Below are positions 1-10,729 of a stretch of DNA of 64,000 bases, one piece after another; the stretch's first letter is position 1; every line of letters begins with the position of its first letter. The position numbers and the translations under genes were made by a program. Below the pieces are notes generated by a model, which made no database searches, was not told the DNA's origin, and saw only the letters and a program-made list of their open reading frames with translations. Where the stretch lies: NCBI GenBank assembly GCA_029168955.1, contig JAPDOI010000133.1:366001-430000 (forward strand), given 5' to 3'. The DNA is from Aplectana chamaeleonis (lineage: Eukaryota; Nematoda; Chromadorea; Rhabditida; Cosmocercidae).

Positions 1-281
1 TTGAAGTGTCAAAAATAACCCAAAATGCCGCTACACAAGCAAGAGGTTGGCCCCGCCCTGTATCTCTCCGCCCCCCGTGTGTGCCGTCCTCCTACAAAAA
101 AAGAGTGCTGGGCCATTTCCACCGTCGTCGATGTATATGGTTTACTTACTGTATCATCCACAAACGCCGCCGACAGTGGGAATGGCCCAGCACACCTGTT
201 TTGGAGGAGAACGACAAAAACAGGGGCGGGGCCAACTTCTTACTAGTGTAGCGTCATTGTGGGTCGTTTTTGACGCTTCAA
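1..281. mobile_element. Palindromic MITE (TTGAAGTGTCAAAAA ends)
   Basis: The left end TTGAAGTGTCAAAAATAACCC is matched in inverse by GGGTCGTTTTTGACGCTTCAA at the right end. The interior is also self-complementary: TGCTGGGCCATTTCC pairs with GGAATGGCCCAGCA, and the Cs of GGCCCCGCCCTG pair with CAGGGGCGGGGCC. No transposase reading frame is present; the short open frames are by-products of the palindrome. It lies downstream of the last visible ERp44 exon, so within its next intron. A related GACGCGTTTTTGACGCTTCC piece is at about 44690. Confidence 0.75.
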
Positions 282-384
282 AATGCGTATGCGTTGTGTT
301 CCGAGCCATATCATTCTACTCCCGTAGCTATCTCAATCACGTTTACGAGCATAGATGCTGCCTTTAAAGGGAACAACCACTTAC

Positions 385-3300
385 AGTCATCTTCTGCATA
401 AGCTCTTCATAAGTGGAGAATTGCTGCAAATCTGAATGCAACTGCTTCTGCACGAACTCTGACAACGCTTCCACGGAACGCTGGCTCCTGAACATGAAAT
501 CCAGTCTGAGAAGTCGATCCGACACACATATTTGCTATTAAGTCCCAGATATTCTACCACAGCTATCCCATTAAGATCCCCCCTTCCAATATTTCCCTAG
601 AACTCCTCCCAAAAGAACCCTCTTGAACCACAATGGTTTATTAAAGTTTATCCAAAATGTTGTCCATGAAGTTGTTCAAAAACCGAAAGCGTCCCTAGAC
701 AGCACATGGGAGGTTAAAAAAATGTGAAACCGCCGGCAAAAGCTGAGGCCCACAGATAACGAAAATATTAAGTTGAAAAGAAAATTTCTCGCCACATGCG
801 TTTGACGGTTTTTAAACCTTTCATCGCTGGTTCTTTGGCCAAGTGCGATACACCGACCTAAAGTACACTCATTTCTATCTAACGCGGCCTTCCACTTGGG
901 CCAGATTCTGCTCTTTTGAGCAATATAATTCAGCGGTAATCTTCTGTGCTGAGCTTCTTTGAGTGCTTCAATTTACCTTAAATAGATCACCAAACCGTCT
1001 AGAATTGACAGGATGTTTGAGTCAGCTTAGAACTAGGTGACAGCGTTTGCGGAAATTCTCGACTGAGCGTAATTATTGATTTTTAGCGGATTTTGTGATT
1101 GGGCAACTCAAGTCTTTTCTGACTTATCCGAGAAGCTTCGACCTCAAAGCTTCGAGGTCAACTATAATGGCCTAGTCTTCACACTATTGTATTTTTTCGT
1201 CAATTATCGATCGTTTTTTGCAAATTCGATTTTCGCCATTTCATCAATTTCCAGGAAAAAAAAACGACCGATAAAAACCACTGACGATAAAAATACTGTT
1301 GAGTGGGGACTTGATCATTATACTGAAATTCGAATCTTCGAGTCCGAAACTCCTCGAATAAGTCAAGAAAGACCAAAGTTGCAAAGTCACAAAAACCGCT
1401 AGAACTCAATAGTTACGCCCCGTGGAATTGTCCGCATACGCTATCATCTAATCCTAAAGTGGCTCAAATATCCTGTCAACTTCGGCAGATTTGGTGGTTT
1501 ACCTCAAAGCAGATAGAAGCTTTCCGATGCTCAGTACTCAAGATTACCACTGAATTACTCTGAGAAAACTTGCCGCGTCAGTGTCGGTAAAGTACCGCGA
1601 CCCTCGACCGAGCCGCGATAGTACCGCGCAGCGGCTCCGCGTTAGAACGCGCCGACTCCGCGGGGATGTAGCAACAAACCCGCGTGGAGCACGATGAACT
1701 GTTCTCTGTGGCAAAACGAAATTGTTGCCGATTCAATTTCCAATGCTTGAAGAACATTCCATATTTCCGCGCAAAAACGGCGGTAACCTCTGTACTTATT
1801 AGACAGAGGACGTGACAACCGCAGGTGCGTATTTTTGTTCTAAGGCCCCCCTACTTGTACCATAAACCAGCGGCGGCACTACCGCGGAGCCGCAGCGATA
1901 ATTTCTCTCAGAGTATATCATGTATTTTTCGATCGGTCCATCGCACTTGGCCGAAGGACCAGCGCTAAAAGGTTTAAAAATCGTCAAAGACAAGTGTCGG
2001 GAAACTTTCGCTTCAACCCATAGCTTATCATTGAAGGCACAGTAGCCATGAATTTCCTTAGACATGAATTTTGTGATTTTTATTTGATTGTGAAGTGGAC
2101 CCCTCCTATAATACACGCGGCAAAAACAAAATCTCAAATTCTCCAAATAGGCGAGATATGAGCGACCACCACAGGCCCGACCTCCTTCGCTCATCACCAC
2201 GGGCCACACCCCTACCAGATTTCCGAACTCGATAACGGCTAGATAGATGAATGAATTCTCAAGAAGTCGTCGTTCTTCAGTCCACTGTCGGTCTGTTTCC
2301 TCATTCTGATTCGCTCTTGTGCAGCGATTGCGAATAAAGAGAAATACGGGCCTATGACAACTCGTCCACCAATTTTTCACTCCCCAAAATATAGTTATCT
2401 TTAGAGAAACATAACTCTCTTCATAGAGGATCTCGGACGAATCCAGAGACACCTGTGTAATCAGCATGTGACTCTCTCAAAGATCAGCATGAAAACTTAA
2501 AAACAATTTCATGGGTGTACTATGCCTTCAAGAAAAGGAAATGGCATAAAACACCAAGAAAATAATTTTTCAGGTTTTGAGCCAATGTTGAAAAGAGTCA
2601 CAAGCTGATCACAAGGATATTTCTGAAATCGTTCAAAACCCCCTATAAACAGAGTTATGTTTCTCTAAAGATAAATATATTTTGGGGAGTGAAAAATTGG
2701 TGGAAGAGTTGTCATAGGCCCGTATTTCTCTTTATTCGCAATCGCTGCACAAGAGCGAATCAGAATGAGGAAACAGGCCGACAGTGGACTGAAGAACGAC
2801 TTCTTGAGAATTCATCCATCTATCTAGCCGCTATCGAGTTCAGAAATCTGGTAGGGGGTGTGGCCCGTGGTGATGAGCTAAGGAAGGCGAGCCTGTGGTG
2901 GTCGCTCATATCTCGCTTATTCGGAGAATTTGAGATATCGCACTTGGCACGTGTAATATAGGAGGGGTCTACTATAAAGTAGAATAAAAATCACAAATTT
3001 AATGTCTGAGAGTATACTGTGCCTTTAAGAAAAAAAACTCGGAGAAAATAGCCGAATATTAAGATTCTAAAATTTTGCAATTTCATCCCGAAATAGATCC
3101 GTCACAAGTTTCGTCTGCACTTAGAATGTATGCATTGAATCGGATAGGCCAATTTTTATTAAAATTTATAAGGACTACCTGTACTCCTTCCTGACAATTT
3201 CACCATTTCGGAACAACTTCAGCGTTGGGTACTTATTCACTTGAAAACGGGTGGCGATCTCGGCTGAAAAATTCGATATCTATATCCAGGCAGAACATCC

Positions 3301-3953
3301 CAAACGCCAGATAATCGCTAGTTGAACCTCCATCTGAACTCAAACACTCGCAGTTTTGTTCCGCCAGACCGCTGCCGTTTAAACGCTGAGATCGTTACCC
3401 CAAAACGTCGGCGATTTATCACGAGTCATCGCTCTTTACCGCCTGGTTTTCTCCGAAACACTATCTGTTTCACCCGAGACACCTGGCGTTTGCCCCTGAA
3501 CAAGCACAAACAATAGCCGTTCGGCGAAACACAACTGCGAGTGTCTGAGCAAGAGAAATCTACCTTGCCGATCAGCATCCACAGATCCCCAGACCACCTT
3601 TCCCTGCGGCAAATCCTGAATGAAAATATAGATATATCTTTCAAGTGGGAAAAAATCGACATGAGACCAGCCAAACCTTGAATTTGTGACTAGCTTCCTC
3701 AAAAATCGGCTTCAGCATTTGCGAGAAACGACACCAGTCCGCATAGAAATTTACGAACACTACCTCATTCGACTCTGAAGGAGAAAAACACTAGCATTTT
3801 TTTATTCCCGAACACTGTTGAGACAACAAAAAAAGTAGTTAACGTAATCCACTCACTTATAGTAACGTCAAAATTAGAAGAGTCTAGCTGAACTACATTT
3901 CCTAGGACCAGGTGGATCCACGCACATAATCCGAGAAATAGCCGCGGAATCAT
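385..3953 (-). CDS. ERP44: ERp44-type thioredoxin-family ER protein, 5' part (runs off left edge)
   Basis: Five exons join in phase on the minus strand: 3953-3857, 3774-3677, 3615-3564, 3263-3179 and 487-385 (435 nt, 145 residues); the donor after the last one points off the window. The start at 3953 gives a signal peptide (MIPRLFLGLCAWIHLVLG). A thioredoxin a-domain follows: FVNFYADWCRFSQML, then SVDADRQAEIATRF, KYPTLKLFRNG and RSVEALSEFV. The CRFS active site, in place of CGHC, is the ERp44 hallmark; in that family the single cysteine forms mixed disulfides with client proteins and retains Ero1, adiponectin or IgM subunits in the early secretory pathway. The b and b' domains and the ER-retrieval tail would lie beyond position 1. 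Intron 3 holds a palindromic MITE and intron 4 (488-3178) a foldback element. Identity rests on motif order and spacing, which are clear; exon edges were read by eye. Confidence 0.9.
760..1560. repeat. Dispersed ~0.8 kb repeat, copy 1
   Basis: This stretch in ERp44 intron 4 has a close relative at about 40600-41480. Shared landmarks are the GGCCAAGTGCGATacaCCGgtC segment, a GCGGTAATCTTC motif followed by AGCACTGAGC-like sequence, TTGACAGGATgTTTGAG, and an internal inverted pair around GCGTAATTATTGATTTTTAGCGG at 1066 and CCGCTAGAACTCAATAGTTACGCC at 1397. It is therefore partly foldback. No coding capacity. Confidence 0.6.
1580..1700. repeat. CGCGG-rich repeat fragment
   Basis: Repeated CCGCG/CGCGG words (GTACCGCGACC, GAGCCGCGATAGTACCGCG, GACTCCGCGGGG) match the style and some words of the blocks at 10730-11180 and 34690-34920 (GATAGT, GGCTCCGCGTTgGAACcGC, GCAACAAACC / AAGCAAACC). 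Probably degraded copies of one GC-rich palindromic element. Confidence 0.45.
2034..3028. mobile_element. Long foldback element, ~380-bp inverted arms
   Basis: Arms at about 2034-2415 and 2645-3028 are reverse complements. GAAGGCACAGTAGCC at the left corresponds to TACTGTGCCTTTAAG at the right, and CCACCAATTTTTCACTCCCC at about 2370 pairs with GGGGAGTGAAAAATTGGTGG at 2685. The arms surround a ~230-bp centre. The minus-strand open frame at 1799-2467 and the plus-strand one at 2689-2961 are the same arm read in two orientations and match no family I recognise. It sits inside ERp44 intron 4 and is probably a non-autonomous Tc/mariner-like foldback. Confidence 0.8.
3339..3549. mobile_element. MITE, CTCGCAGTTGTGTTCCGCCAGACCG family, copy 1
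   Basis: The left end CTCAAACACTCGCAGTTTTG is inversely repeated as CAACTGCGAGTGTCTGAG at the right. Internal words GTTCCGCCAGACCGCTGCC, TTTTCTCCGAAACAC and CTGTTTCACCCGA recur at 30605-30835 and 37284-37504. It fills most of ERp44 intron 3 (3264-3563), so it is transcribed and spliced out. Confidence 0.75.
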
Positions 3954-4029
3954 CCTGTTTTACCACAAGTGTCCTGCAACTATATGAAGATCAGGGGGAA
4001 GTGCACTGCGAAACGCATAGTAAAACGGA

Positions 4030-4460
4030 TACAGAAATTAAAGGCACTGTTCTAAATGGAACATTTGCCCGTTTTTTTTTTGGCAAAATGTAAGCTTTGG
4101 GTCCCTCCAAGAAGAGTAAGAACGGAAGCACGACAAAAAAAAACGGCCACGAAGTGGCTAATATTCTCGTGGGGCAGCCAACCCAATGGGCCACCCCGCC
4201 CACGTCCTGTAACAGTTGCCCTGCGTTCGTTTCACCGTAGAACAGGCACCGAATTTTCGAATATTCTTCATCTCGAGGTTCTAAAATCCAAGCATGTTTA
4301 GTTTTTGGTACAAGAAACAGAAAACAAAGTCACTCGCTGAGGAATTTCGGAGCGCAAAACTATTCCCGACGTTAGGTTTGACGCTTTGTCTGCAGTCTCC
4401 CGAAACACACCAAACAAGCGTAATTAAATATCTCAGAGGTTTCTTTAAACAGCTTTTCTC
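4030..4460. mobile_element. Dispersed repeat, AAAGGCAcTGTTC family, copy 1
   Basis: Starts at AATTAAAGGCACTGTTC. Recognisable segments in order are TTTGGGTCCCTCCAAGAAGAGTAAGAACGGAAGC, AACGGCCACGAAGTGG, CTCGTGGggCAGCCAACCCAATGGGCCACCCCGCCCACG, TGTAACAGTTGCCCTGCG and TTTTTGGTACAAGAAACAG. Copies are at 20160-20520, 20990-21420 (inverted) and 28500-29270 (interrupted). No transposase is visible. The short open frames on both strands differ between copies and are not conserved as protein. Confidence 0.65.
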
Positions 4461-4702
4461 AGCTATTTGAGTGTTCTGCGGGAACTTTTCCCTATTAACC
4501 CCTTCCTAATGAACTTACCTACCCAAAAACCATAAAACGGTTTTTTATCGTAGACACTGCCTCAAAAAAAAGCAACGTTCAATCAGTAAGTCATAGCGGA
4601 CACCTTGGTCGGTCAATATACAATATTTTATGGTTGATTTGCCAAGCAATTGATTGCTTTGCTTTGCTGACATCATGTCCTTCATAAAAAATTACATGCG
4701 TA

Positions 4703-4857
4703 CACGCCTCATAAGGCCTCTGCATAGTCGAGCGACAAAAGTCGCGCCGCCACGATGAAGAGTAGGGGGCGGCTACGCAGCTTCGTGCCTGCCCTATATT
4801 CCCCGTCGTTGCGGCGCGACTTTTGCCGCCGGACTATGCAGAGGCCTATAGTCGATG
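4703..4857. mobile_element. Short palindromic MITE (AGGCCTCTGCATAGTC ends)
   Basis: AGGCCTCTGCATAGTCGAGCG is inverted as GGACTATGCAGAGGCCT, and CAAAAGTCGCGCCGC pairs with GCGGCGCGACTTTTG. About 150 bp, no coding capacity, single copy seen in the window. Confidence 0.7.
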
Positions 4858-4859
4858 CA

Positions 4860-5360
4860 ACGTTTCCCGCTCCCCCTTAACCTTAATTTTCGGGCCAAAA
4901 TTTTCGCGATCCCCCCCCGTTGAAAAATTTCGCAACCCGGCTTGACCCTACCCTCCCCGGTGAACGGAAACTTGTGAACATTTCCAAATTTTTGGTTTTT
5001 TTCCGACTTATAGGTTTTCTAAAAAGGTTTTTCTGAGACTGAAAAAAATCTGGAAAAAAATGAAACTTTTGTTACTCGAACGCATTGTTTAACTTTTCCT
5101 TCAACTGAAAACGAACATCACATCCGTGTTCAGCACTCCGAATACCCCCCCCCCTTTAGGCGAAGGTTTGGGCATTACCAAATCAACAAAAAATCTGTTG
5201 AAAAAATGATGCTGAAAATTTTAAGCTTCCCAACTAACCTCTGAAAATGGATTTTTGCGGCACAAAATATGAGACCTCTCCAAATTTTCAGCATTGGACC
5301 ACTTTTTACGCCCCCCCCCCCTCCCAGAACCCCGCCGAACCATGTTCCAACATTAGAAAA
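4860..5360. repeat. C-run repeat with GTGTTCAGCAC motif
   Basis: Long C runs (GATCCCCCCCCG, TACCCCCCCCCC, CGCCCCCCCCCC) alternate with AAAATTTTCGCG and with a CATCCGTGTTCAGCACTCC word at about 5117. The same composition recurs at 6430-7160, 7500 and 37520-38030 (with G runs), and the GTGTTCAGCAC word recurs in PLPP introns 1 and 2. Confidence 0.5.
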
Positions 5361-6200
5361 TAAGCAAGAACAACGAAAATGGACCCCTCAAAAGGATTTT
5401 CGACATTTTCCACCGACTTGAACACTGAAAATTTATCATTCAGCGTACGAATATATCAAAAATATCCTATTTTGTGACCAAAATGGTAAAATTATCGATT
5501 ACGAAAATAATACCAAGAACCTGATGCTAAGCATAGATTATGAAAACCAGCGATCACATTGATCGTGAGCATAACAAACACTTCCACAGTGCTTTTCACT
5601 CGACAGTTCGAACAAAAGACATGTTTTTTCCACTTGAACCACGGGAATTTTTGAAATTAGGACCTAAATGTTCCTAAAACCACTTGAAAAAAAAAAGATT
5701 CATCAGCGTATAAAAATTAAATTCCCTGTCCACAGCAATATTCGAAGTGAATCAAAAAATGCCCTAGCCAAATCTTTTTTCCAATGCCAAAAAACTATTT
5801 TTAAGATTTATTTTTCAAATTTCATCTGGAAAATTTTCCTTAAAAACTTCTACTTTTAATGAGCTCCCTAAAGAGGGTAACGCGTTCAAAAAGACTTAAA
5901 AATAAGATTGCAACCGTGTATAGATAAGTATACTACTAGTGGACAGCAGAGAGGGAATGTGGCAGTGGAACATGCATGATAGAGGGTTAGAGTGCAGCCA
6001 GACGGCAGGTGAGATAACACAAAAGCACAACGCCGAACGGGGGAGCACATTGAATGAATATGGCCACACACACACCCATAATCGATAGCCGATAGTCAAT
6101 CGCCTGCTTTGGACGCCGACGTGGATTATATACACTCAAAATATGATGCATATGGAAATTTATAGGACTAGGTACTATATTGTCGGGTCTCAACAAATGC
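5361..6200. other. AT-rich intergenic stretch, nothing recognised
   Basis: Between ERp44 and the PAP2 gene. AT-rich with poly-A runs, and no open frame with a splice context that I trust. Cores of promoters for the two divergent genes could be here, but nothing marks them. Confidence 0.4.
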
Positions 6201-6208
6201 TGCGTAAA

Positions 6209-6380
6209 ACTATGGTTAGATCCGCGGCCTGTTTCCTCAAAAAAAAAACACGTGTAAATTCAAACCGCGGCTGGCGTGGCTGTTTAAATCTCAATCTCTG
6301 AGAATTAAACCGCCGCGCCAGCCGCGGTTTGAATTTAAACGTTTTCTCTTGAGGACACAGGCCACGGACCTAACTGTATA
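6209..6380. mobile_element. MITE, AGTTAGGTCCGTGGCCTG family, copy 1
   Basis: ATGGTTAGATCCGCGGCCTGTTTCCTCAA at the left pairs with TTGAGGACACAGGCCACGGACCTAACTGTAT at the right, and AAATTCAAACCGCGGCTGGCG pairs with CGCCAGCCGCGGTTTGAATTT. A second, partly diverged copy is at 38903-39138 in the first intron of the SNIP1-type gene. Confidence 0.75.
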
Positions 6381-6429
6381 GCATTTAGACGCGATGGGGC
6401 CTGGAACAAGGTACTGCAAGAGGTGTGGA

Positions 6430-7160
6430 GATGGCCTACTTTATTCAGACCCCCCACCCGAAATGTGATTTGGTCAAATTCTGGTGCAGGGTCAAACGGG
6501 GTCGCGGAATTTCTCAACACAGAGAGGGAAGGGGGTCGCAAAAATTTTGGCACGAAAATGTCGGTAAGAGGTGTGCGAAAATTTCGGACTTGGAATGAAA
6601 ATTTCTGAAAATTATTGGAAAGTGAAAATAACGGTTATAAACACCATAAGGTAACTTTTCAGTACTCTATACTTCGACATTTTTTTTTGAAAAAAAAGTG
6701 CCCAAACATTACATCTTGGGGGGATCGCAGAAAAATGGATTATTGGAAGCGTTTGTTGACCTGAGGAGAAGGGGGCGCTAAGATTTCGGAAAATTCACGG
6801 TCAAGAGAGGATCATTGTGTAATTTTCCGAAATCTGAGCCTTCTCCCATTGAAAGTTCTCAAAAATCCAAAAAAAATTCTGCGACCCCCCGAGGTGTAAT
6901 TTTTAGACTTAAAAAAAGCCAAGTATAGATTACTGAAAATGTACCTTATGGAGCTCAATAACCGTTATTTTCTAGTTACAATCACTTCTAGAAATTTTTA
7001 TTTTTGGTCCGACCCCCCCCCTAACTTTCATTTTCGGGTCAAAATTTTCGCGACCCCTCTCACCTTCGTTGAGAAACTTTGCAACCTCGCTTGACCGTGG
7101 GAAAATTAGACAACGCCCCGCCTGACCGTGTTCTGGCGATTTTCTCAGACCCCCCAGGAG
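6430..7160. repeat. Foldback of GACCCCCC/GGGGGTCGC repeat
   Basis: The left arm (CAGACCCCCCACCCG, GGTCGCGGAATTTCTCAAC, GGTCGCAAAAATTTTGGC, AATAACGGTTATAAACACCATAAGG) is matched in reverse in the right arm (CCTTATGGAGCTCAATAACCGTTATTTT, GGGTCAAAATTTTCGCGACCCC, GTTGAGAAACTTTGCAACC, CTCAGACCCCCCAGG). Non-coding. Related words occur at 4860-5360 and 37520-38030. Confidence 0.6.
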
Positions 7161-7775
7161 TATGAGTTGGCCTTTTTTTAAATTTTAAAGAAAAGTAACA
7201 ATTTTGTTAGAAAAACCAAAAAAACATATGGAGACCATTACTATGAACGAAAACTTTCAAAATAGTAATTTTTCGGGAGTTACGGTAGCTATACGGTAAT
7301 CCAGTCAATCTCTGTTTTGATTGAAACATTGCCCAGCGGGGTCAATAGGGCCGTTGTGTACGAGCCAGGGTCCAGCCGGGCGTTGTGACCCATATTGGTG
7401 AGGCTACGACCCCCCTGGCAAAAACAGATTTAGGAAAAAAAGTTTATTGATTTTCTCGAACAACGTCTTTGCAGCTGGAGAATCAGTCCTAGTTCCTACG
7501 ACCCCCCCTCCCGAAATCACAATTTTAATTTTTTTGATTTTTTAAAAAAATTTCTCGCGTTATGTCCTGTCACAGAAGCGATTCCCTCCCTTGGAAATCG
7601 AAATTCTCTGCGGTTTTTAGAATGTGTGGCGTTTAGATCGAAACGTTAAAGCGCACACAAGGCAGAGGGTGGAAAACAAGTTAAAAATTAAAGATGCTCT
7701 TTTACAATTTTCGGGTCCAGTTGCTATTTCTGAAGAATCTAAGGCTTTTGGCGCCTTGTTGCTTGATAGCCTCAT

Positions 7776-8030
7776 TTGGTGACAAAAAAAAAAAGAAATA
7801 GCATATCCTCTGTTTCCGAAAGTGATTTATTTCCGTTCGTCGCGAGCGTGTGCGTGCGTACGCTGCGTCTCCTTCTCAACACAACTTTTCGCTGTCTCTA
7901 CCCTCGCTCCGCACAAGCGCGCGAGGGAACAGAGTTAATCTTGCTCGGAACCAGAGAGTATCTAACCCGATTTCGATCTAAACGCCTAGAGGAAATTAAA
8001 CGAAAATATGCACCAATATGATCCGATTTC
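7776..8030 (+). promoter_or_regulatory. CCGTTCGTCGCG / GCGTCTCCTTCTC block, copy 1
   Basis: Contains TTTCCGTTCGTCGCGAGCG, TGCGTGCGTACGCTGCGTCTCCTTCTC, TTTTCGCTGTCTCTACCCTCGCTCCGC and AAGCGCGCGAGGGAAC. The same ordered blocks recur at 12610-12740 and 42065-42200, and related purine-rich versions at 12965-13050, 17235-17300 and 47475-47560. It could be a dispersed repeat or a promoter-type element; the recurrence is visible, the function is inferred. Confidence 0.4.
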
Positions 8031-8099
8031 TGAGTAAATATGACATCCTAGAGCAGTCTTGTTAGGAAATTTTATGAAAAAAAAACAAAGATTAAGCCT

Positions 8100-8420
8100 C
8101 GAAAATGAGATCAAAGGTAAAATGTAAAAAAAAAGTCATTTGGTGGTTAAATGATATCATTTTCCTGCAGACCAAATGCCAGCAGGGAGATTTTACCGCT
8201 TGAACTATTAACTCGAGAGTTCTTTCAAACAATTAAAGAAGAAGTGAATGAAAAAGATCACAAAACAGTTCAGCAACGTGCAAAAAAATCAAAAAATGAC
8301 GCGAAAAATTTTCGGGCGGCACATATAATGCACGGTCTGCATTCACGTACAACTCAGATTTTGTCGCAAATCGACGGCATTTTACTTGTTAAAAATCAAT
8401 TTTAATCTAATTCCACCGCT
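8100..8420 (+). other. Possible orphan exon, lysine-rich, unrecognised
   Basis: A CTGCAG acceptor at about 8170 is followed by an open stretch to the TAA at 8403-8405 that reads like protein (EILPLELLTREFFQTIKEEV, then a K/Q-rich run, then AAHIMHGLHSRTTQILSQID). No partner exon with matching phase was found on either side and I know no homologue. It may be a fragment of a mobile-element protein or chance. Confidence 0.2.
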
Positions 8421-9125
8421 TAGCCATAAATTATCGTTGAATTTTTGACCAGATAATGAATAATACTCGTGGCTCAAAATTTTGTAAAGTTTTATACACA
8501 CATCGCATTAACTCAGCTGACTTTTCCAACGATGACGTCATCACATGAGTCATTAAAGTTTAGCAATGTTTCTATTGGCTTCCGACCAAGCTCATGACTA
8601 TTATATCGAAATTCGGCTTTTTTAGGACATTATGAAGCCAGATTCTGTGGAATTTGCTGAATTTTTGCATTTCTTCATGTGATTTTTGAGTTTTTAGCCT
8701 ATAATACTCAATGAAAATATTTTTAATATAAAACCGATTTTTACAAATTTTCAGAATAATCTTATCAAGATTAGAAGAAAGCTATGAGAATGGTGAATAG
8801 CTAAGTGAAAGCACAATTCTGGTGATGCGACGTGTAAAAAACAGCTGTCAATCCCGTATGCTGACGTGTTGCAGGTGAAAAACCGCAATACCAGATTTTT
8901 GGCTGATTATTGGATATTCCAATTGTGTTCAGTCAACTGGACATTTTTTTCATCAGGGAATTGTGATGTAATAATTCCATATTTTGAAAATATGAAAATG
9001 GGTATTATTCCCTTAATATTTCCCTACTGATTAAAAAAAATGCGGAATTTTATTTTGAAAGAAATCAGGTAATAAAACTTCTGAAAATGTTAAATAAACT
9101 CATCTGAACGAGCTAAAGTAAAAAT

Positions 9126-9337
9126 TCAGGCGATTCTCGGCCCTTCCTGACAGTTCGGCTAGTTCTCCCAATTTGCGGGTCGGCTTCTGTTGCTTTTAGG
9201 GCCACTGCTATTGCTGTCCGGGCTCCTCCAGTTTGCCCGAACAGCCACGGCAGTGTCCCGGAGATTGGGAGAAAAAGCCAAACCGTCAGGCGGTTCCGAT
9301 TCCTGTTCGATGCGGCTCGGAGCCGAGAATCGCCTGA
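9126..9337. mobile_element. CAG/CTG palindromic MITE, copy 1
   Basis: Ends TCAGGCGATTCTCGGC and GCCGAGAATCGCCTGA are perfect inverse copies. The interior carries GACAGTTCGGCT, GGGCCACTGCTATTGCTGTCCGGGCT and CGGAGATTGGGAGAA, the family signature. A second end fragment (GATTCTCGGCTCCGAGCCACATCGAACAGG) is fused at 9337-9369. Other copies: 9906-10092, 11399-11636, 25411-25610, 31651-31887, 35522-35721, 57537-57715. Confidence 0.8.
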
Positions 9338-9794
9338 GATTCTCGGCTCCGAGCCACATCGAACAGGGAAGCAAAACTGTAATTGTTACTATTGCAGTAA
9401 TCTAATTGTTTAATACAAGTATGTACTAGTAATTCCACAGATACATACAGGAAAAACTGGGAAATTATTTTTCATGCCGGCCTTTTTCTTGCTAAGTGCT
9501 AATTTTTCTTTTTTTTTTGTTGACAATTGTTCTGAATTTCACCAATTGCTTTCTTTGCCAAGTGCTTTGCATTTTTCTTGTTAAATTAAGAATTCCAGAA
9601 TTTTCAAACTCTCAGAATTCAATTTTTCATCCGTCATTCTTGTTTATTCTCTGTCTTAAGGCTTCAGTACATAGTCCTTACTCATTTATCTATTTCATCT
9701 TGAAAGCTTCATTAGAGGATCAGGTAACGCAGAAATATTCACTATTACTTCAATAGTTAAGTTAATTCGTTCAATTATCACTCATTATTAAGCG

Positions 9795-10440
9795 GTGCCC
9801 AGTGACCACCCATGAAGCTTAGACTACTATAATCTGTTCCCACTGTCTAAATGTGTGCCATGGACCACCCAACTGTGAAACTCGTTCCCTCAGTCGATAC
9901 CCTATTCAGGTCGATTCACTCTTCCAATCTGCGGTTCGTCTTCTGTTGCTGTCTGGGCCACTGCTGTTGCTGCCCAGGTTCCTCCAGTCCGTCCGAACGA
10001 CAATCACAGTGGCCCGAAAATTGAGAGAACGAGCCGAACTGTCAGGCGAGTCCGACTCCTGTCCGATGCGGCTCGGGGCCAGGAATCGCCCAAGTATGGA
10101 CCACCTATGACGTTTACTCCTCCCTCATCTTCCTACTGGAGCTGATTCTGTACAGACAACCCATGAAATTTAGTCAGCTCCAAACTGTCATCGTAAGAGC
10201 ATACTCCAGGCTATCCATGAAGGCTTTCTCCCCCGAAACGTCTACTTACCTTACATCGCACGGTCCACCCTTGAGATATAGTCCTCATTAACGTATATTG
10301 TCGTAACTGCTATCCTATAGCACGCCCGCGGCATTTATTCCGGACCAACTCCTACCAACCACCCATAACGCTTATTCCCTCCAGCCTTATTACCTATCTG
10401 ATACCTCAAGAACCACCCATGAAGTTATGTCTGGCAATTC
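9795..10440 (+). repeat. CCACCCATGAAG minisatellite, array 1
   Basis: Cores include GACCACCCATGAAGCTTAGAC (9805), GACCACCTATGACGTTTAC (10095), CAACCCATGAAATTTAGTC (10160), CTATCCATGAAGG (10215), CCACCCTTGAGATATAGTCC (10265), ACCACCCATAACGCTTATTCC (10368) and ACCACCCATGAAGTT (10412), with diverged ~35-bp spacers. A CAG/CTG MITE is inserted at 9906-10092. Confidence 0.75.
9906..10092. mobile_element. CAG/CTG palindromic MITE, copy 2 (diverged)
   Basis: Retains CTTCTGTTGCTGTCTGGGCCACTGCTGTTGCTG, AGAACGAGCCGAACTGTCAGGCG and GATGCGGCTCGGGGCC, but both outer ends are eroded. It interrupts the CCACCCATGAAG array at 9795-10440. Confidence 0.7.
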
Positions 10441-10729
10441 CCCGTATTTCCAATTCCCTGTTTTACCTTAATTTCTCGTCAACTTTTTTTTGGCTTTGAA
10501 AATTCCGCCAGCTGTTTCGCCTCGATTCCACCGCGATTGTTCCGCTATTCCTTCATGCCATGCTTGAAGGCCCAGTTTGTTGATAAGGCGCTGTCTTATT
10601 ACTGTCTGCCATTGTAAGTGAAATTGTCGTTTATAGTTAGGTAAAAAGAATCTTCTACGAAAACTGAATTATTGAAAGTTATTCCTTTCTCGTTCAAAGT
10701 AACACAACACTGCGATTGCGTCACCAGGT

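Noticed and set aside
1799..2467. 222-residue minus-strand open frame
   Set aside because: It is one arm of a long inverted repeat; the other arm (2645-3028) does not keep the frame, and the sequence matches no protein family I recognise.
8525..8545. Second TGACGTCA at about 8533 and a third at 19376 as regulatory sites
   Set aside because: Eight-base palindromes are expected by chance at about this frequency; neither is near a gene start or in a distinct island.
9795..10440. CRISPR-like look of conserved repeats with variable spacers
   Set aside because: Repeat core and spacing are degenerate, the genome is eukaryotic with introns, and no cas-like gene exists; it is a minisatellite.
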